A stretch of DNA of 64,000 bases, from assembly GCF_000165485.1 (NCBI RefSeq), contig NC_014623.1, positions 3,615,501 to 3,679,500 on the forward strand. Direction: 5' to 3'. A program made the translations under genes and the position numbers. This document shows, one piece after another, positions 39,679 through 48,551 of the stretch (position 1 is the stretch's first letter; every line of letters begins with the position of its first letter). This DNA is from Stigmatella aurantiaca DW4/3-1 (GTDB lineage Bacteria > Myxococcota > Myxococcia > Myxococcales > Myxococcaceae). Below the pieces are notes generated by a model, which saw only the letters and a program-made list of their open reading frames with translations, was not told the DNA's origin and did no database searches.

Positions 39679-39822
39679 GGGGGATGTCTCTGGGGGAATG
39701 GAAGCCGGTCCATCCGGTGGGACCAGGGTGCTTCCCCTGGTTGCGCTCGCGATGGACCGAGAGGCGAGCGCAACCTGCTTTATATGTCATCCATGCGAAA
39801 GAGGTAATTCTCGGGTGGCTGT

Positions 39823-42800
39823 TTAGAGCCCTGTCCGGGAGCCTCCGATGAAGCCTGGGGGAGGCGTGAGGGAAGGCTTCCGGCGGGTCTCGCCCCGCTG
39901 GTCGAAGAAGCCGTTGAGCCCGGCGATGCCGATCGAGAAGTTGGTCACCCAGTTGGGGTCGGGCTTGCCGAAGTCCGAGCCAATGTCCACGGGGCGGGCG
40001 AAGTGCAGCCGCAGCAGCAGGGGGCCCAGGGCGATGTTGGCGCCCAGGACGAAGTCCAGCACGCGCCGGTCCCACATCTGGCGGGACGAGTTGCCCACCC
40101 CGCCCACGTCGACGGCCGCGACGGCCTCCAGATCGCTGAGGAAGGCAATGCGGATGAGATCATTGAGCGGGAGTTGCAGCTCCACCGTGGAGTAGGCGAA
40201 GTGCCGGCCGAGCAGCCAGTCCTCATCGCGGAAATTCACCCCGCGCAGCGTGTCGAAGCTGGAGAGGTAGTAGGAGCGCGCGTAGCGGCCGCCGACCGTG
40301 GTTCCCCCCGCGGCGCGGAAGAGGAGGTTGCTGCGGCCATAGATGGAGAAGTAGCGCTCGAGGTCCAACCGCACGTTGCTGTAGGTCTGTTGGTCGAAGG
40401 GCTGCGCGCCCGCGGTGAGTTCCAGCAGTGCCGAGGTGCCGGTGAGGGGGCCAGTGGCGTAGTGGTAGCGGATGCTGTTGTAGCCAATCTGGCCGGTCAG
40501 CTCCGTCTGGAAGCGCACCTGATCGTTGGCGGCGATCCAGGGGGTGTACAGGTCCATGCCCGCGTTGTTGAACGACGGGTTGTTCAGGCGGAAGGCCGTG
40601 TACGAGTCAATGAAGTACGAGGCGCCACCGGCCGTGAGGTCTCCTTGCAGGTAGAGGAAGGTGCTGAGCGGATAGCGCAGGCTGCCCGTCGCGCCGAAGT
40701 AGCGCTCGCCCGAGAAGAAGGTGACATCCTGGTCCGCGTAGCTCTCATCGAGCCGGAAGCGCAGGGACTGGAAGAGGCCGGTGGCCCAGGTCGAACGCTT
40801 CTCCTGGTTCACGTAGAGCAGCACGCCGTCGGCCAGCTCGAAGGAGCCGTAGACCGCGAGGTTGAGCAGCAGCGCGTGATCGCTCAGGCGGTCCGTCGCC
40901 ATGGCGAAGACCTGTCCGAAAAACCCTCCGCTGCCGGCCCCGGCGAAGCCGAGGAAGGGGCCAAACTCGATGTTCTCCCAGGCCAGCGGCTGGTAGTCCT
41001 GGGCGTTGGTCAGCGGGCGGGAGGCCAGCGGTTGGGGAGGCTCGGCGGGCACGTCCGTGGCCGTCATGGCCAGGTTCAGCATCTTGGGCGCGCGCAGCAG
41101 CGCGGGCCTTCGCTCCCCGGACTGGTGGAACAGCATCCACAGGCTCCCCTCGGGGCCGGGGCCGGGCTCGAAGACGCCGGTGGTGAGGTCCGTGCGCCGG
41201 ACGATGGAGCCCCCGGGCATGAGCTCGTGCAGGTCCGAGCTGCTGTTGCGGTAGGCCACGAAGAAGATGCGGCCATCCGGCAGGGCCACGGGATCCGCCT
41301 CGTCGCGCTCCTCGGTGGTGAGCCGCTCGATGGCGCCGGGCGCGCTGGATTGCACCCGGAAGAGGTTGAAGTGGCGGTGGGACGTCGCATCCGAGGTGTA
41401 GATGATGCCGCTGGGACCCCAGGTGATCTGCCGCTCGGTGTACTGGTCGTCCGTGAGCTTCACGGGCTTCGCGTCCTTACCCCCGGCCAGGGAGAGCACG
41501 TACACATCCCGGAAGCCCGCCTCGTTGATGCCAATGAATGCCAGGGACTGGCCGTCCGGAGAGAAGGCCACCGAGGACACGCCGAGCAGCCCATGCTGGC
41601 CGACGCGGTAGGCGGTCTTGTCTCCCAGATCGATGTCCACCGAGACGTTCGTCTCACGTTCAATGCCGGTCCGGATGGCGCTGCGGCGGACCAGCGCATC
41701 GATGGTCTTCTGCTGGGAGACGTACGTGTAGCGCTGCACGTAGATGACGTCCCGTCCGTTCACCTCCGCCACGTAGGCCAGGCTGTCCTTGGCCAGGGAG
41801 AAGTTGCGCCCGAAGATGGGGTGGAGGGACTCGGCGCCCGGCTGCCCATCGCTCACCACCTTCTCCGCGCTGTTGGGGGCCTTGGGATCCACCAGGTACA
41901 GCCGGCTCTCGCCCGTCTCCGGGATGATGGTGCGGTAGGCGATGAGCTTTCCGTCCGGGGAGCTGTTCAGCGCGGTGATGATGCCCGAGCGCTCCTCCAG
42001 GAGATCCAACGCGGGCGCGGACTGCTCGGAGCTCAGGTACGACTTGAAGGCGCGCCGCTTCATCCAGTTCTCGAAGCGGGAAGAGATCCGCTTCGGCTCG
42101 TCGCCGGTGAGCCGCTCCAGCAGCTCCTCGAACTTCAGGGCCTGCGAGCCCTTGCCCGAGGAAATGAGCCGGGGGGACTCGTTGAGCACCCGCTGGGTGA
42201 AGCCCTTGCCGTACTCATCCTCCAGGAAGGCCACGCGCGTCTGGCCGACCTTGTAGATCCACAGGTAGCCGTAGGGCCCCGGCGAGAAGAAGTCCAGGAA
42301 GGCATAGCCCTTCATCAGATCCGGGTTCACCATCAGGTCCCGGACGAGCATCTCCGCCTCGGGATCCAATCCGCGCTTGGCGTAGAACTCGGCCAGCCCC
42401 TCGATGAACCAGAGCGGGATGGACTGGAGCGGATCTCCGAACGTCTTCTTGGAGTCCGCCAGGGTGCGGACCTTCTGAATGGTGAACTGGTGCGCCAGCT
42501 CGTGCGTGCTGATCTCCTCGAAGAGCTGGTGGTCTCCCAGGTACGGCAGTGACAGCTTGAGGTCCTCGGTGCTGGTGACGCCGAGCGTGCCTTCCTGCAC
42601 GAAGAAGACGTTGGTCTGGAGGAACTCCTGGTAGGAGTTATAGAGGATGTAAGGGAACGTCTTCGTGGGCACGTACTGGAACTGCTCCACGAGGTACCGG
42701 TAGGCCTCCTCGATGAGGGGGGTGGCGCGTTCGGCGACCGTGCGCTCCCGCTCGTAGAAGTAGAAGCGCACGCCGCCGGTGGCCGCCCCCAGCGAGGTGG

Positions 42801-43320
42801 CGTACGTGGGCCCCCCATCCGGGCTGCCCCCATCCGTGAGTTCGATCGTGAGCGTGGTTCCCCCGTCCGCGCCCGCGTCGACCGACGCCTGCAAGGGACC
42901 GGACGGGACTGTCGCCACCACGGGGCCCCCATCCGAGCCCCCATCCGGGCCAGGCGTCCCACCGTCCGGTGCGCCTGCCTGGGTCGTATCGACCCCCCCG
43001 TTGGGGGGCTCCGAGAGGGTCTCCCGGGTTTCCACAGGGGGCGGCGGGGTGGCGACCGGGCCCCCGGGGGTGTCCGTGGTGGGGGCGGTGGTGACAGGCC
43101 CCGCCGGGGCGCCGGGCGGTTGGGGGAAGGCGGTGCGCTCCGGGGCATCCGCGACGCCCTTGGCGGCGGGGCCCACGAGGATGTCGACGTGCCGCCACTC
43201 GAAATCGAAGGTGTTGACGGCGCTGCGCTCCGCGCGGCGAGGGACGACGAAGACCTGAGCGAGCGCGGCGCTGGGGAGCAGCACCAGGAGCGCGGCGACG
43301 ATGAGGGGGCGACGGTTCAC
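39823..43320 (-). CDS. Gluzincin-like peptidase / beta-propeller / outer-membrane barrel fusion
   Basis: A 1165-residue exported protein. Start taken as GTG 43320 (AAAGG 8 bases upstream); signal peptide ends at AALA-QV. Residues about 50-190 are a Pro/Thr/Asp-Gly-Gly-rich spacer. A peptidase_MA-like domain follows with zinc motif HELAH at 273-277 and WFIEGLAEFYA about 30 residues later, which would supply the third ligand. Then comes a TolB/PD40-like beta-propeller (ALNSSPDGKLIAYRT, VAFSPDGQSLAFIG, ITWGPSGIIYTSD). The last 350 residues are amphipathic strands typical of an outer-membrane barrel (FRLDESYADQDVTFFSGERY). The whole is probably a surface-anchored protease. Confidence 0.82.
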   Translation of the reverse strand: MNRRPLIVAALLVLLPSAALAQVFVVPRRAERSAVNTFDFEWRHVDILVGPAAKGVADAPERTAFPQPPGAPAGPVTTAPTTDTPGGPVATPPPPVETRETLSEPPNGGVDTTQAGAPDGGTPGPDGGSDGGPVVATVPSGPLQASVDAGADGGTTLTIELTDGGSPDGGPTYATSLGAATGGVRFYFYERERTVAERATPLIEEAYRYLVEQFQYVPTKTFPYILYNSYQEFLQTNVFFVQEGTLGVTSTEDLKLSLPYLGDHQLFEEISTHELAHQFTIQKVRTLADSKKTFGDPLQSIPLWFIEGLAEFYAKRGLDPEAEMLVRDLMVNPDLMKGYAFLDFFSPGPYGYLWIYKVGQTRVAFLEDEYGKGFTQRVLNESPRLISSGKGSQALKFEELLERLTGDEPKRISSRFENWMKRRAFKSYLSSEQSAPALDLLEERSGIITALNSSPDGKLIAYRTIIPETGESRLYLVDPKAPNSAEKVVSDGQPGAESLHPIFGRNFSLAKDSLAYVAEVNGRDVIYVQRYTYVSQQKTIDALVRRSAIRTGIERETNVSVDIDLGDKTAYRVGQHGLLGVSSVAFSPDGQSLAFIGINEAGFRDVYVLSLAGGKDAKPVKLTDDQYTERQITWGPSGIIYTSDATSHRHFNLFRVQSSAPGAIERLTTEERDEADPVALPDGRIFFVAYRNSSSDLHELMPGGSIVRRTDLTTGVFEPGPGPEGSLWMLFHQSGERRPALLRAPKMLNLAMTATDVPAEPPQPLASRPLTNAQDYQPLAWENIEFGPFLGFAGAGSGGFFGQVFAMATDRLSDHALLLNLAVYGSFELADGVLLYVNQEKRSTWATGLFQSLRFRLDESYADQDVTFFSGERYFGATGSLRYPLSTFLYLQGDLTAGGASYFIDSYTAFRLNNPSFNNAGMDLYTPWIAANDQVRFQTELTGQIGYNSIRYHYATGPLTGTSALLELTAGAQPFDQQTYSNVRLDLERYFSIYGRSNLLFRAAGGTTVGGRYARSYYLSSFDTLRGVNFRDEDWLLGRHFAYSTVELQLPLNDLIRIAFLSDLEAVAAVDVGGVGNSSRQMWDRRVLDFVLGANIALGPLLLRLHFARPVDIGSDFGKPDPNWVTNFSIGIAGLNGFFDQRGETRRKPSLTPPPGFIGGSRTGL

Positions 43321-43501
43321 AAGCACGACCTTTGGGACGGGGGACGGGCGGCGGAGCGTCCTGACGGGCAGAGGCTCTCTCCCGGGCAAGGGCGGCACAA
43401 GTCCCGCGTGCGGTTTTGCTCAGCTCTGCACTTCCGGGCGGTGGGGCGGTGTTGCACGGGTAGGGCTTTCGTCCTGGCGAGACGCCCGGTATGGAAGAAC
43501 C

Positions 43502-44959
43502 ATGAATCGTCTCCTGGCCCTGTCCCTCGGTGCGCTGCTCCCCCTGGTGGGATGCGGGAAGAATGAAACCCCCCTTCGGCAGGACTGTGAGCTCGAGGCG
43601 CTGGAGCTGTCCACGTGTGACGCCGCCAGCCTCGCCACGGTCCAATCCGAGGGCGTTTGGAACATGGATTTTGACTTCGGGGATGGGGAACACGCCCCCG
43701 GGGTCATTCAGTTTCAGGGAAGCACCCCCCATGTCGCGGGGCTCCCCATGAGCCAGAAGCGGGTGGAGCCGGGGCTGCTCCTGCTGACCAGCGACGTGAC
43801 GAACGCCAACGGCGTTCCGTTGCGGTACCTGTTCGCGGGGTGCCGCTCCTCCCGGCCGACGCAGCTGTCGGGGGTCTTCCGCCGGTGTTCCAACGGCACG
43901 GCGGATCTGAACGGAACCTTCGAGGCGGCGCGGGTCACCCGCCGCGCGGGAGAGGACGAGGCGTCCAAGGTGGAGCTGGTGCTGGAGGTCCCCCTGCCGA
44001 GCGGCTCCGCCCGGGATGTGTTCGTGGCGGGCGGGCATGCCTATGTGTCGGCGTACGAGGGCGGGCTCCACATCGTTGATGTCTCGGCACCCACGGAACC
44101 GGGCCGCTCGCGCCTGGTGGCGTCGCTGAAGCCCAGCTCGGGCGACGTGTGGAACGAGGTTTGGGTGCAAGGCCAGACCCTGTACGTGGCCTCCTCCACC
44201 AAGGGCGTCCTGATCTACGATGTGACGAAGCCCTCGGAGCCGCTCTACAAGAAGACGGTGCCGGGCACCGCCCTGGATGCCCGGGCGCTGTCCTTGGACG
44301 GGAACTGGCTGTACGTGGCCGCGCCCTATCCCAACGCGGAGGTGCTCGTCTTTGACGTGACGAAGCCGCAGGAGCCCACCCTGTCCAAGCGCTACTTCGT
44401 CGAGAACGCCCAGCCCCTCCTGGGCGACCGGCCCTATGGCGTTCATGCCCGCAACGGCAAGTTGTACGTGAGCAACTGGTCGTACGGCCTGGCGGTGGCC
44501 GATGTGACCACCCCCTCCAACCCCAAGCGCGTCGGGTCCTTCTCCTACACGGGGGCGACGTCGCGCACGGCGGTGGTGGGCACGTTCGGAAGCCGGACGC
44601 TGGCCTTCGAGGCAGGTCAGGCCTGGGACTCGCACCTGCGCGTGCTGGACGTGACGTCGCCGGAGAACATCACCCAGGCGGGGGAGTTCAAACTGCGCCC
44701 GGAGGTGTCGGTCCAGGCGTTGGCGCTGTCGGGCGAGCGGCTCTACGTGGCCCATTACCAGGATGGGCTCCGGGTGCTTCAGGTGTCACCCTCCGGGGCG
44801 CTGGAGCAGGTGGGCTACTACAACACGTGGCGTGAGGCCGACAGTGGACGTGGTGCGTCCTTCTATGAAGGCCTCAGTGGCATCAAGGTTCCGGGTGACG
44901 GATTCATCTATGCCTCCGAGACCTCCCGGGGTCTCCTTGTTTTCCGCGAACAACCCTGA
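43502..44959 (+). CDS. LVIVD-repeat (beta-propeller) lipoprotein
   Basis: A 485-residue lipoprotein with lipobox LVGC (Cys18). After a Cys-containing N-terminal domain (DCELEALELSTCD, FAGCRSS) come several LVIVD-type propeller blades: GGLHIVDVSAPTEPGRSR, KGVLIYDVTKPSEPLYKK, YGLAVADVTTPSNPKRVG, SHLRVLDVTSPENITQAG. Such propellers are common surface proteins of myxobacteria and probably bind other proteins; no enzyme motif is seen. It is followed after 11 bases by the EAL-domain gene, so the two are probably cotranscribed, possibly linking surface state to c-di-GMP turnover. Confidence 0.88.
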   Translation: MNRLLALSLGALLPLVGCGKNETPLRQDCELEALELSTCDAASLATVQSEGVWNMDFDFGDGEHAPGVIQFQGSTPHVAGLPMSQKRVEPGLLLLTSDVTNANGVPLRYLFAGCRSSRPTQLSGVFRRCSNGTADLNGTFEAARVTRRAGEDEASKVELVLEVPLPSGSARDVFVAGGHAYVSAYEGGLHIVDVSAPTEPGRSRLVASLKPSSGDVWNEVWVQGQTLYVASSTKGVLIYDVTKPSEPLYKKTVPGTALDARALSLDGNWLYVAAPYPNAEVLVFDVTKPQEPTLSKRYFVENAQPLLGDRPYGVHARNGKLYVSNWSYGLAVADVTTPSNPKRVGSFSYTGATSRTAVVGTFGSRTLAFEAGQAWDSHLRVLDVTSPENITQAGEFKLRPEVSVQALALSGERLYVAHYQDGLRVLQVSPSGALEQVGYYNTWREADSGRGASFYEGLSGIKVPGDGFIYASETSRGLLVFREQP

Positions 44960-44970
44960 GACCGGCCTTC

Positions 44971-46065
44971 ATGAGTGACCCCCTCCTCGCGCAGTGTGGC
45001 CGGTGCCAGACGCTCCCCTCCAAGGTCGAGCAGACCGGGCAATTGTTTCTCTGGCCGCCGTTGGGGCACAGCCTGGGCAAGCTGGTGGCGTTCATGCGCG
45101 GCTCGGGCCTGGAGCACCAGCTCCGGCCGGAAGCGCAATGTGTGGTGGTCCAGCTGGAAGAGGGGGCCGCGGGGGCGCTGGCGCTCCGGTTGGCGGATGT
45201 CCTCACGCGCGAGGAGATCCGTGGAACGCGGGCGCTGTTCAAGCAGGGCACGGGCGAGCCGGACCTGACGGACTTTCCCAAGGTGGGGCCGCTCCAGCAG
45301 TTTCTCTCCCTGAGCCGGGCCGGATGGCTGGTGGACATGCTCGCCGAGCAGCGCGTCACCTCGCATTTCCAGCCCATCGTCCACGCGAACGACACGCGCC
45401 GCATCTTCGCCCACGAGGCGCTCATGCGGGGGGTCGAGCAGGACGGCTCGTTCGTACCGCCCTCGAAGATGATGGAGACGGCCCGAGGGGCGGACATGCT
45501 CTTTCAGCTGGATCTCGCGGCGCGCGCGGCGGCCATCCGCGAGGCCGTGCGCCATGGGCTGGACGGCGCGCTCTTCATCAACTTCACCCCCACGGCCATC
45601 TATGATCCGGCGTATTGCCTGCGCTCCACGGTCTCGGTCATCAAGGACGCGGGCTTGGAGCCACGCAAGGTCGTCTTCGAGGTCATCGAGTCTGATCACG
45701 CGCAGGACACCCGCCACCTGCGCGCCATCATCGACTTCTACCGGAAGGCGGGCTTCCTGGTGGCGCTGGATGACCTGGGGGCGGGGCACTCCTCGCTGAA
45801 CCTCATCCACCAGCTGCGGCCCGACATCATGAAGCTGGACATGGAACTCATCCGCAACATCCACGAGGATGAGTACAAGGCGTCCATCACGCAGAAGCTG
45901 CTGGAGATTGCCCAGAAGCTGAACATCCTCACGGTGGCGGAGGGCATCGAGACCCTGGAGGAACTGCGCTGGGTCCGGGCGCACGGGGTGGACTACCTCC
46001 AGGGGTACCTCATCGCCCGGCCCCAGAATCCACCCGTGCAGAGCACGCCGCACTTCACGGGTTGA
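44971..46065 (+). CDS. EAL-domain c-di-GMP phosphodiesterase
   Basis: A 364-residue cytoplasmic protein. The first 120 residues are a separate small domain with a CGRC zinc-like pair. The EAL domain (125-355) has the catalytic motifs: HEALMR, FINFTPTAIY, VFEVIESD, DDLGAGHSSL, MKLDMELI, VAEGIET and QGYLIARP, so the metal ligands and the general-base Glu appear intact and the enzyme should cut c-di-GMP to pGpG. There is no GGDEF domain. It follows the LVIVD lipoprotein by 11 bases. Its 3' end overlaps the convergent coiled-coil gene by 11 bases. Confidence 0.9.
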   Translation: MSDPLLAQCGRCQTLPSKVEQTGQLFLWPPLGHSLGKLVAFMRGSGLEHQLRPEAQCVVVQLEEGAAGALALRLADVLTREEIRGTRALFKQGTGEPDLTDFPKVGPLQQFLSLSRAGWLVDMLAEQRVTSHFQPIVHANDTRRIFAHEALMRGVEQDGSFVPPSKMMETARGADMLFQLDLAARAAAIREAVRHGLDGALFINFTPTAIYDPAYCLRSTVSVIKDAGLEPRKVVFEVIESDHAQDTRHLRAIIDFYRKAGFLVALDDLGAGHSSLNLIHQLRPDIMKLDMELIRNIHEDEYKASITQKLLEIAQKLNILTVAEGIETLEELRWVRAHGVDYLQGYLIARPQNPPVQSTPHFTG

Positions 46066-46933
46066 GGACGGAGGAGTCCTCGCGGTCGAGGGTGTTGCTG
46101 CTGGCGGCCCGGAGCTGGACCACCGCATCGAGCAGCGCCCAGCGGGCATAGTAGACGTCGCGGCGTCCCGCAGCGTCGAGCGCCTGGGCAATGGCGCTGC
46201 GAGCGGCCTCGACCTGGAGGGCGGCATTTCCGCGGCCGGAGGCGGAGGCATTTTGGAGGGCCGCCGCGAGCGCGGCATCCGCCTCCTCCAAGGCGCCGTC
46301 CACGGCCAGCTCTCCGGTGCCGAGGGCTTGGTCGGCGGCGGCCAGCCAGGTCGCGGCACGCTCCAGCAAGGCCAGGTTCTCGGTGCGCAGGCGCTCCAGC
46401 TCCTGGGCGCGCTCGCGCATGCCCGACAGCTCCTGTTCCATCTCTTGCGCCACCGAGGCGCTTTCCTGTTGCTGGGTCTGGAGTTGGGTCTGAAGCGACT
46501 GGACCTGGGCCAGCAGGCGCTGCATCTCTTCGGCCATCTGCTCAGGGGTCGCAGGGGGCTCCCCGGGGGCAGTGGTTTCAGGGGCTGCGGTCTGCGGGGC
46601 AGCGCCTTCCTCGGAGGTGCCCAGGCCCGCCCCGCCGGTGCCTTCGTTGCTCACGGGGGCCGTCTGGGGAAGCGCGTCGGCTGGTGACGTCAGCGTCACG
46701 GGAGGGGACAGGGCGATCTCGGTCGTCAGCGACGGGGGTTGTGCGAAGGTCTCCGACGTGCCCGGCCCCGTATCGAAAGGGGATGCTTCCTCCAGGGCTT
46801 GTTCCCACGCTTCCCGCAGGGCGATGGCGGCGGGCTCCTGAATGTCCGCGTCAGGAGGCAGGGCAGGGGTGACCTGGGGCGTTTGCCCGAGCAACAAGCC
46901 AAAGGAGAGTGCGAGCAAGGGCTTCATCGCCAT
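46055..46933 (-). CDS. Exported coiled-coil protein, unknown
   Basis: A 292-residue protein with a signal peptide (PLLALSFGLLLGQTP). Residues 30-125 are Pro/Thr/Ala-rich and disordered. A coiled coil of about 70 residues follows (MAEEMQRLLAQVQSLQTQLQ, QESASVAQEMEQELSGMRER), then an Ala-rich helical domain (AATWLAAADQALGTGELAVD, AARSAIAQALDAAGRRDVYY). Similar helical domains count as periplasmic scaffolds; no family is recognised. It is convergent with the EAL gene, overlapping it by 11 bases. Confidence 0.75.
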   Translation of the reverse strand: MAMKPLLALSFGLLLGQTPQVTPALPPDADIQEPAAIALREAWEQALEEASPFDTGPGTSETFAQPPSLTTEIALSPPVTLTSPADALPQTAPVSNEGTGGAGLGTSEEGAAPQTAAPETTAPGEPPATPEQMAEEMQRLLAQVQSLQTQLQTQQQESASVAQEMEQELSGMRERAQELERLRTENLALLERAATWLAAADQALGTGELAVDGALEEADAALAAALQNASASGRGNAALQVEAARSAIAQALDAAGRRDVYYARWALLDAVVQLRAASSNTLDREDSSVLNP

Positions 46934-47026
46934 TCAAGGTGTTCATCCCCAGACGGAATGAATATCAGGAAGGAGGGCATGGCTCGGCTGCCTTCCTGCT
47001 CAGCTGGAACATTGGGGCGTGGGGCG

Positions 47027-47575
47027 TCAGTCCTGGGTCTCATCGCGAAGCAACTGCTCGGCCCAGCGCAACTCTCCCTGCCAGACCTCCACGAGGTGGC
47101 CAAAGAGGGAGGCGAAGCGCTGCCCATGCGCCAGGGAGTGCCCATAGCTGGAGCCATGCTCCGAGAGATCGCGGGCTTGGGTCATCAGGTGCTCGGCGTG
47201 AGCGCGGCAGAAGCCAGCGTAGTGCCGGATCAAGGCCAAGCGGTCGCTGGCTTCGATTTGATCGAACGCGGTGACCTTGAAGGCGAAGAGTTCGCGGTAC
47301 TCGCGAGGGCTGGAGGAGGTGTCCCGCATCAGTTCGAGGAAGCGTGCCCGGCCGGGGCTGGTGATGGCGAAGGAGCGTGAGATCCGGCCTCCATCGCTGG
47401 CCGCTTCCTCCTGGACGGAGATCACCCCGGACGCCACCAGCTTCGTGAGCAGCGGGTACAGCCGTCCATTGCTGGCACGCGCGAAGGGGCCAATGACGTC
47501 ATTGATGACCTGCGCGATGAGGTAGCCGTGGGTGGGGGCGCGCATCAGGAGCGACAGGATGATGAGCTCGTACAC
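47027..47575 (-). CDS. PadR-family transcriptional regulator
   Basis: A 182-residue regulator. The N-terminal winged helix is typical of PadR: ELIILSLLMRAPTHGYLIAQ, then GRLYPLLTKLVASGVISVQE and SRSFAITSPGRARFLELM. The C-terminal half is a helical dimerisation region (HYAGFCRAHAEHLMTQARDL). It lies 7 bases downstream of the VOC gene, forming an operon with it, and the 32-bp palindrome in front of that operon is the obvious candidate for its own binding site, giving autoregulation. The effector is not known; PadR proteins often answer phenolics or drugs. Confidence 0.9.
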   Translation of the reverse strand: MYELIILSLLMRAPTHGYLIAQVINDVIGPFARASNGRLYPLLTKLVASGVISVQEEAASDGGRISRSFAITSPGRARFLELMRDTSSSPREYRELFAFKVTAFDQIEASDRLALIRHYAGFCRAHAEHLMTQARDLSEHGSSYGHSLAHGQRFASLFGHLVEVWQGELRWAEQLLRDETQD

Positions 47576-47582
47576 GGCGGGC

Positions 47583-48113
47583 TCAGGCCTTCCATTGATA
47601 GGCGAGCCGCTTCCAGTCCGGCGCGCCCACGGGGGGGGAGCCGGGGTAGGCGCTGGTCATGAACTCCAGGTTGTTGCCAAACGGATCCATGAAGTAGAGC
47701 GACGCCTGGCCTGGAGGTCCCAAGCGGCGGGGCCCGTCGGTGGGGACGCCCGCGGCCTCCAGCGCGTTTTTCACCCTGTCGAGATCCGGCCCTGCCACGG
47801 CGAATGCGATGTGGGGATGCGCTTGTTCGAGCCCCGGCTGGCCGAAGGCCTGGAGGAACAGGTCGAGACGGGGGCCGTGACCCAGGCGCACCGACACGTG
47901 CAAGGGGCTGTTGCGAGGGTTCTCCAGCTCGTTGGCCCGGTCGGGGCGGAAGCGCAGGAAGGTTTCGGCATCGAAGCGCTCGAGGAACTCCGCTCCGAGG
48001 AGATCCACATAGAAGCGCTCGGCGAGTTCGAGGTCGCTCACCGGCAGGGTGAGGTGGTCGATGCCGAGGCTGACGCCATGAAGGGGGCCAGTGCGGGGAG
48101 CATGCAGGGACAT
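47583..48113 (-). CDS. VOC-superfamily (glyoxalase/dioxygenase-like) protein
   Basis: A 176-residue protein with one vicinal-oxygen-chelate unit pair: GIDHLTLPVSDLELAERFYV (first metal His), SPLHVSVRLG, HPHIAFAVAGPDLDRVKNAL (second His) and YFMDPFGNNLEFMTS (metal Glu). These supply the His/His/Glu metal site seen in glyoxalase I, ring-cleaving dioxygenases and antibiotic-binding proteins; the substrate cannot be told. It is the first gene of the operon with PadR and starts 11 bases after the large palindrome, so repression by a regulator bound there would block the promoter or the translation start region. Confidence 0.88.
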   Translation of the reverse strand: MSLHAPRTGPLHGVSLGIDHLTLPVSDLELAERFYVDLLGAEFLERFDAETFLRFRPDRANELENPRNSPLHVSVRLGHGPRLDLFLQAFGQPGLEQAHPHIAFAVAGPDLDRVKNALEAAGVPTDGPRRLGPPGQASLYFMDPFGNNLEFMTSAYPGSPPVGAPDWKRLAYQWKA

Positions 48114-48124
48114 GGGGCCTCAAG

Positions 48125-48156
48125 ATAGGTTATCAAGACCGGTCTTGATGACCTAT
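48125..48156. promoter_or_regulatory. Near-perfect 32-bp palindrome, probable operator
   Basis: Left half ATAGGTTATCAAGACC, right half GGTCTTGATGACCTAT; 15 of 16 positions pair and the core AAGACCGGTCTT is perfect. It lies 12 bases before the start of the VOC-PadR operon. Its symmetry without a loop argues for a protein operator rather than an RNA hairpin. The encoded PadR protein is the likely binder. Confidence 0.8.
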
Positions 48157-48226
48157 AGCACAAACAGACCCTGGGTGCACGGGGTGCAGGTTTCGGGCAG
48201 GCGTTTGGCGCGAGGGGGAGGGGGCC

Positions 48227-48439
48227 TCAGAACTTGAGGAGGCGATGCGGGTCGATGCGGCGGTGGGTCCTCATGCGTCGCAGGGGCATGGGGGACCAGG
48301 CGATGCAGGCGTATTCGCGATGGGGGAGTTCGGCGTGTTGAGGAGGGAGCAGCGGGCTCATGCCACTGTCGGGGGGCATGCGCCCACCGCTGGCGTCCTG
48401 AAAGCGGCGATTCGGGTTATCGGGCCCACCTGCATCCAT
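48227..48439 (-). CDS. Possible small basic protein, unknown
   Basis: A 70-residue frame (MDAGGPDNPNRRFQDASGG...) ending in a basic stretch (MPLRRMRTHRRIDPHRLLKF). AGGA lies 8 bases before the ATG at 48439. Pro/Arg/Met-rich, with no signal or known domain. The ending DPHRLLKF recalls the tail of FAD-linked oxidoreductases of the berberine-bridge type, so it might be the end of a lost gene. Otherwise the 48157-48551 stretch shows nothing I can assign. Confidence 0.35.
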   Translation of the reverse strand: MDAGGPDNPNRRFQDASGGRMPPDSGMSPLLPPQHAELPHREYACIAWSPMPLRRMRTHRRIDPHRLLKF

Positions 48440-48551
48440 TGAAATGTCCTGAGGGAGGGAGGTGCCATGGACACCTCCCCAGATAAGCCGAGCATCTATC
48501 TCCTTTTCGACGGATCGCGTCAACGCACAGAAGACCGGCTGGACAGCGGCC

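Noticed and set aside
40003-42552. 849-codon frame antisense to the peptidase/propeller/barrel gene
   Set aside because: No signal peptide, no domain, His/Gly/Arg-rich shadow.
42830-43000. DGG-rich stretch as a calcium-binding RTX-type repeat
   Set aside because: Asp-Gly-Gly phrases are irregular and mixed with Pro/Thr/Ser; they lack the nonapeptide spacing and fit a disordered spacer.
42638-44755. 705-codon minus-strand frame across 43.4 kb
   Set aside because: It crosses the 5' end of the peptidase gene in the wrong frame and the antisense of the LVIVD lipoprotein.
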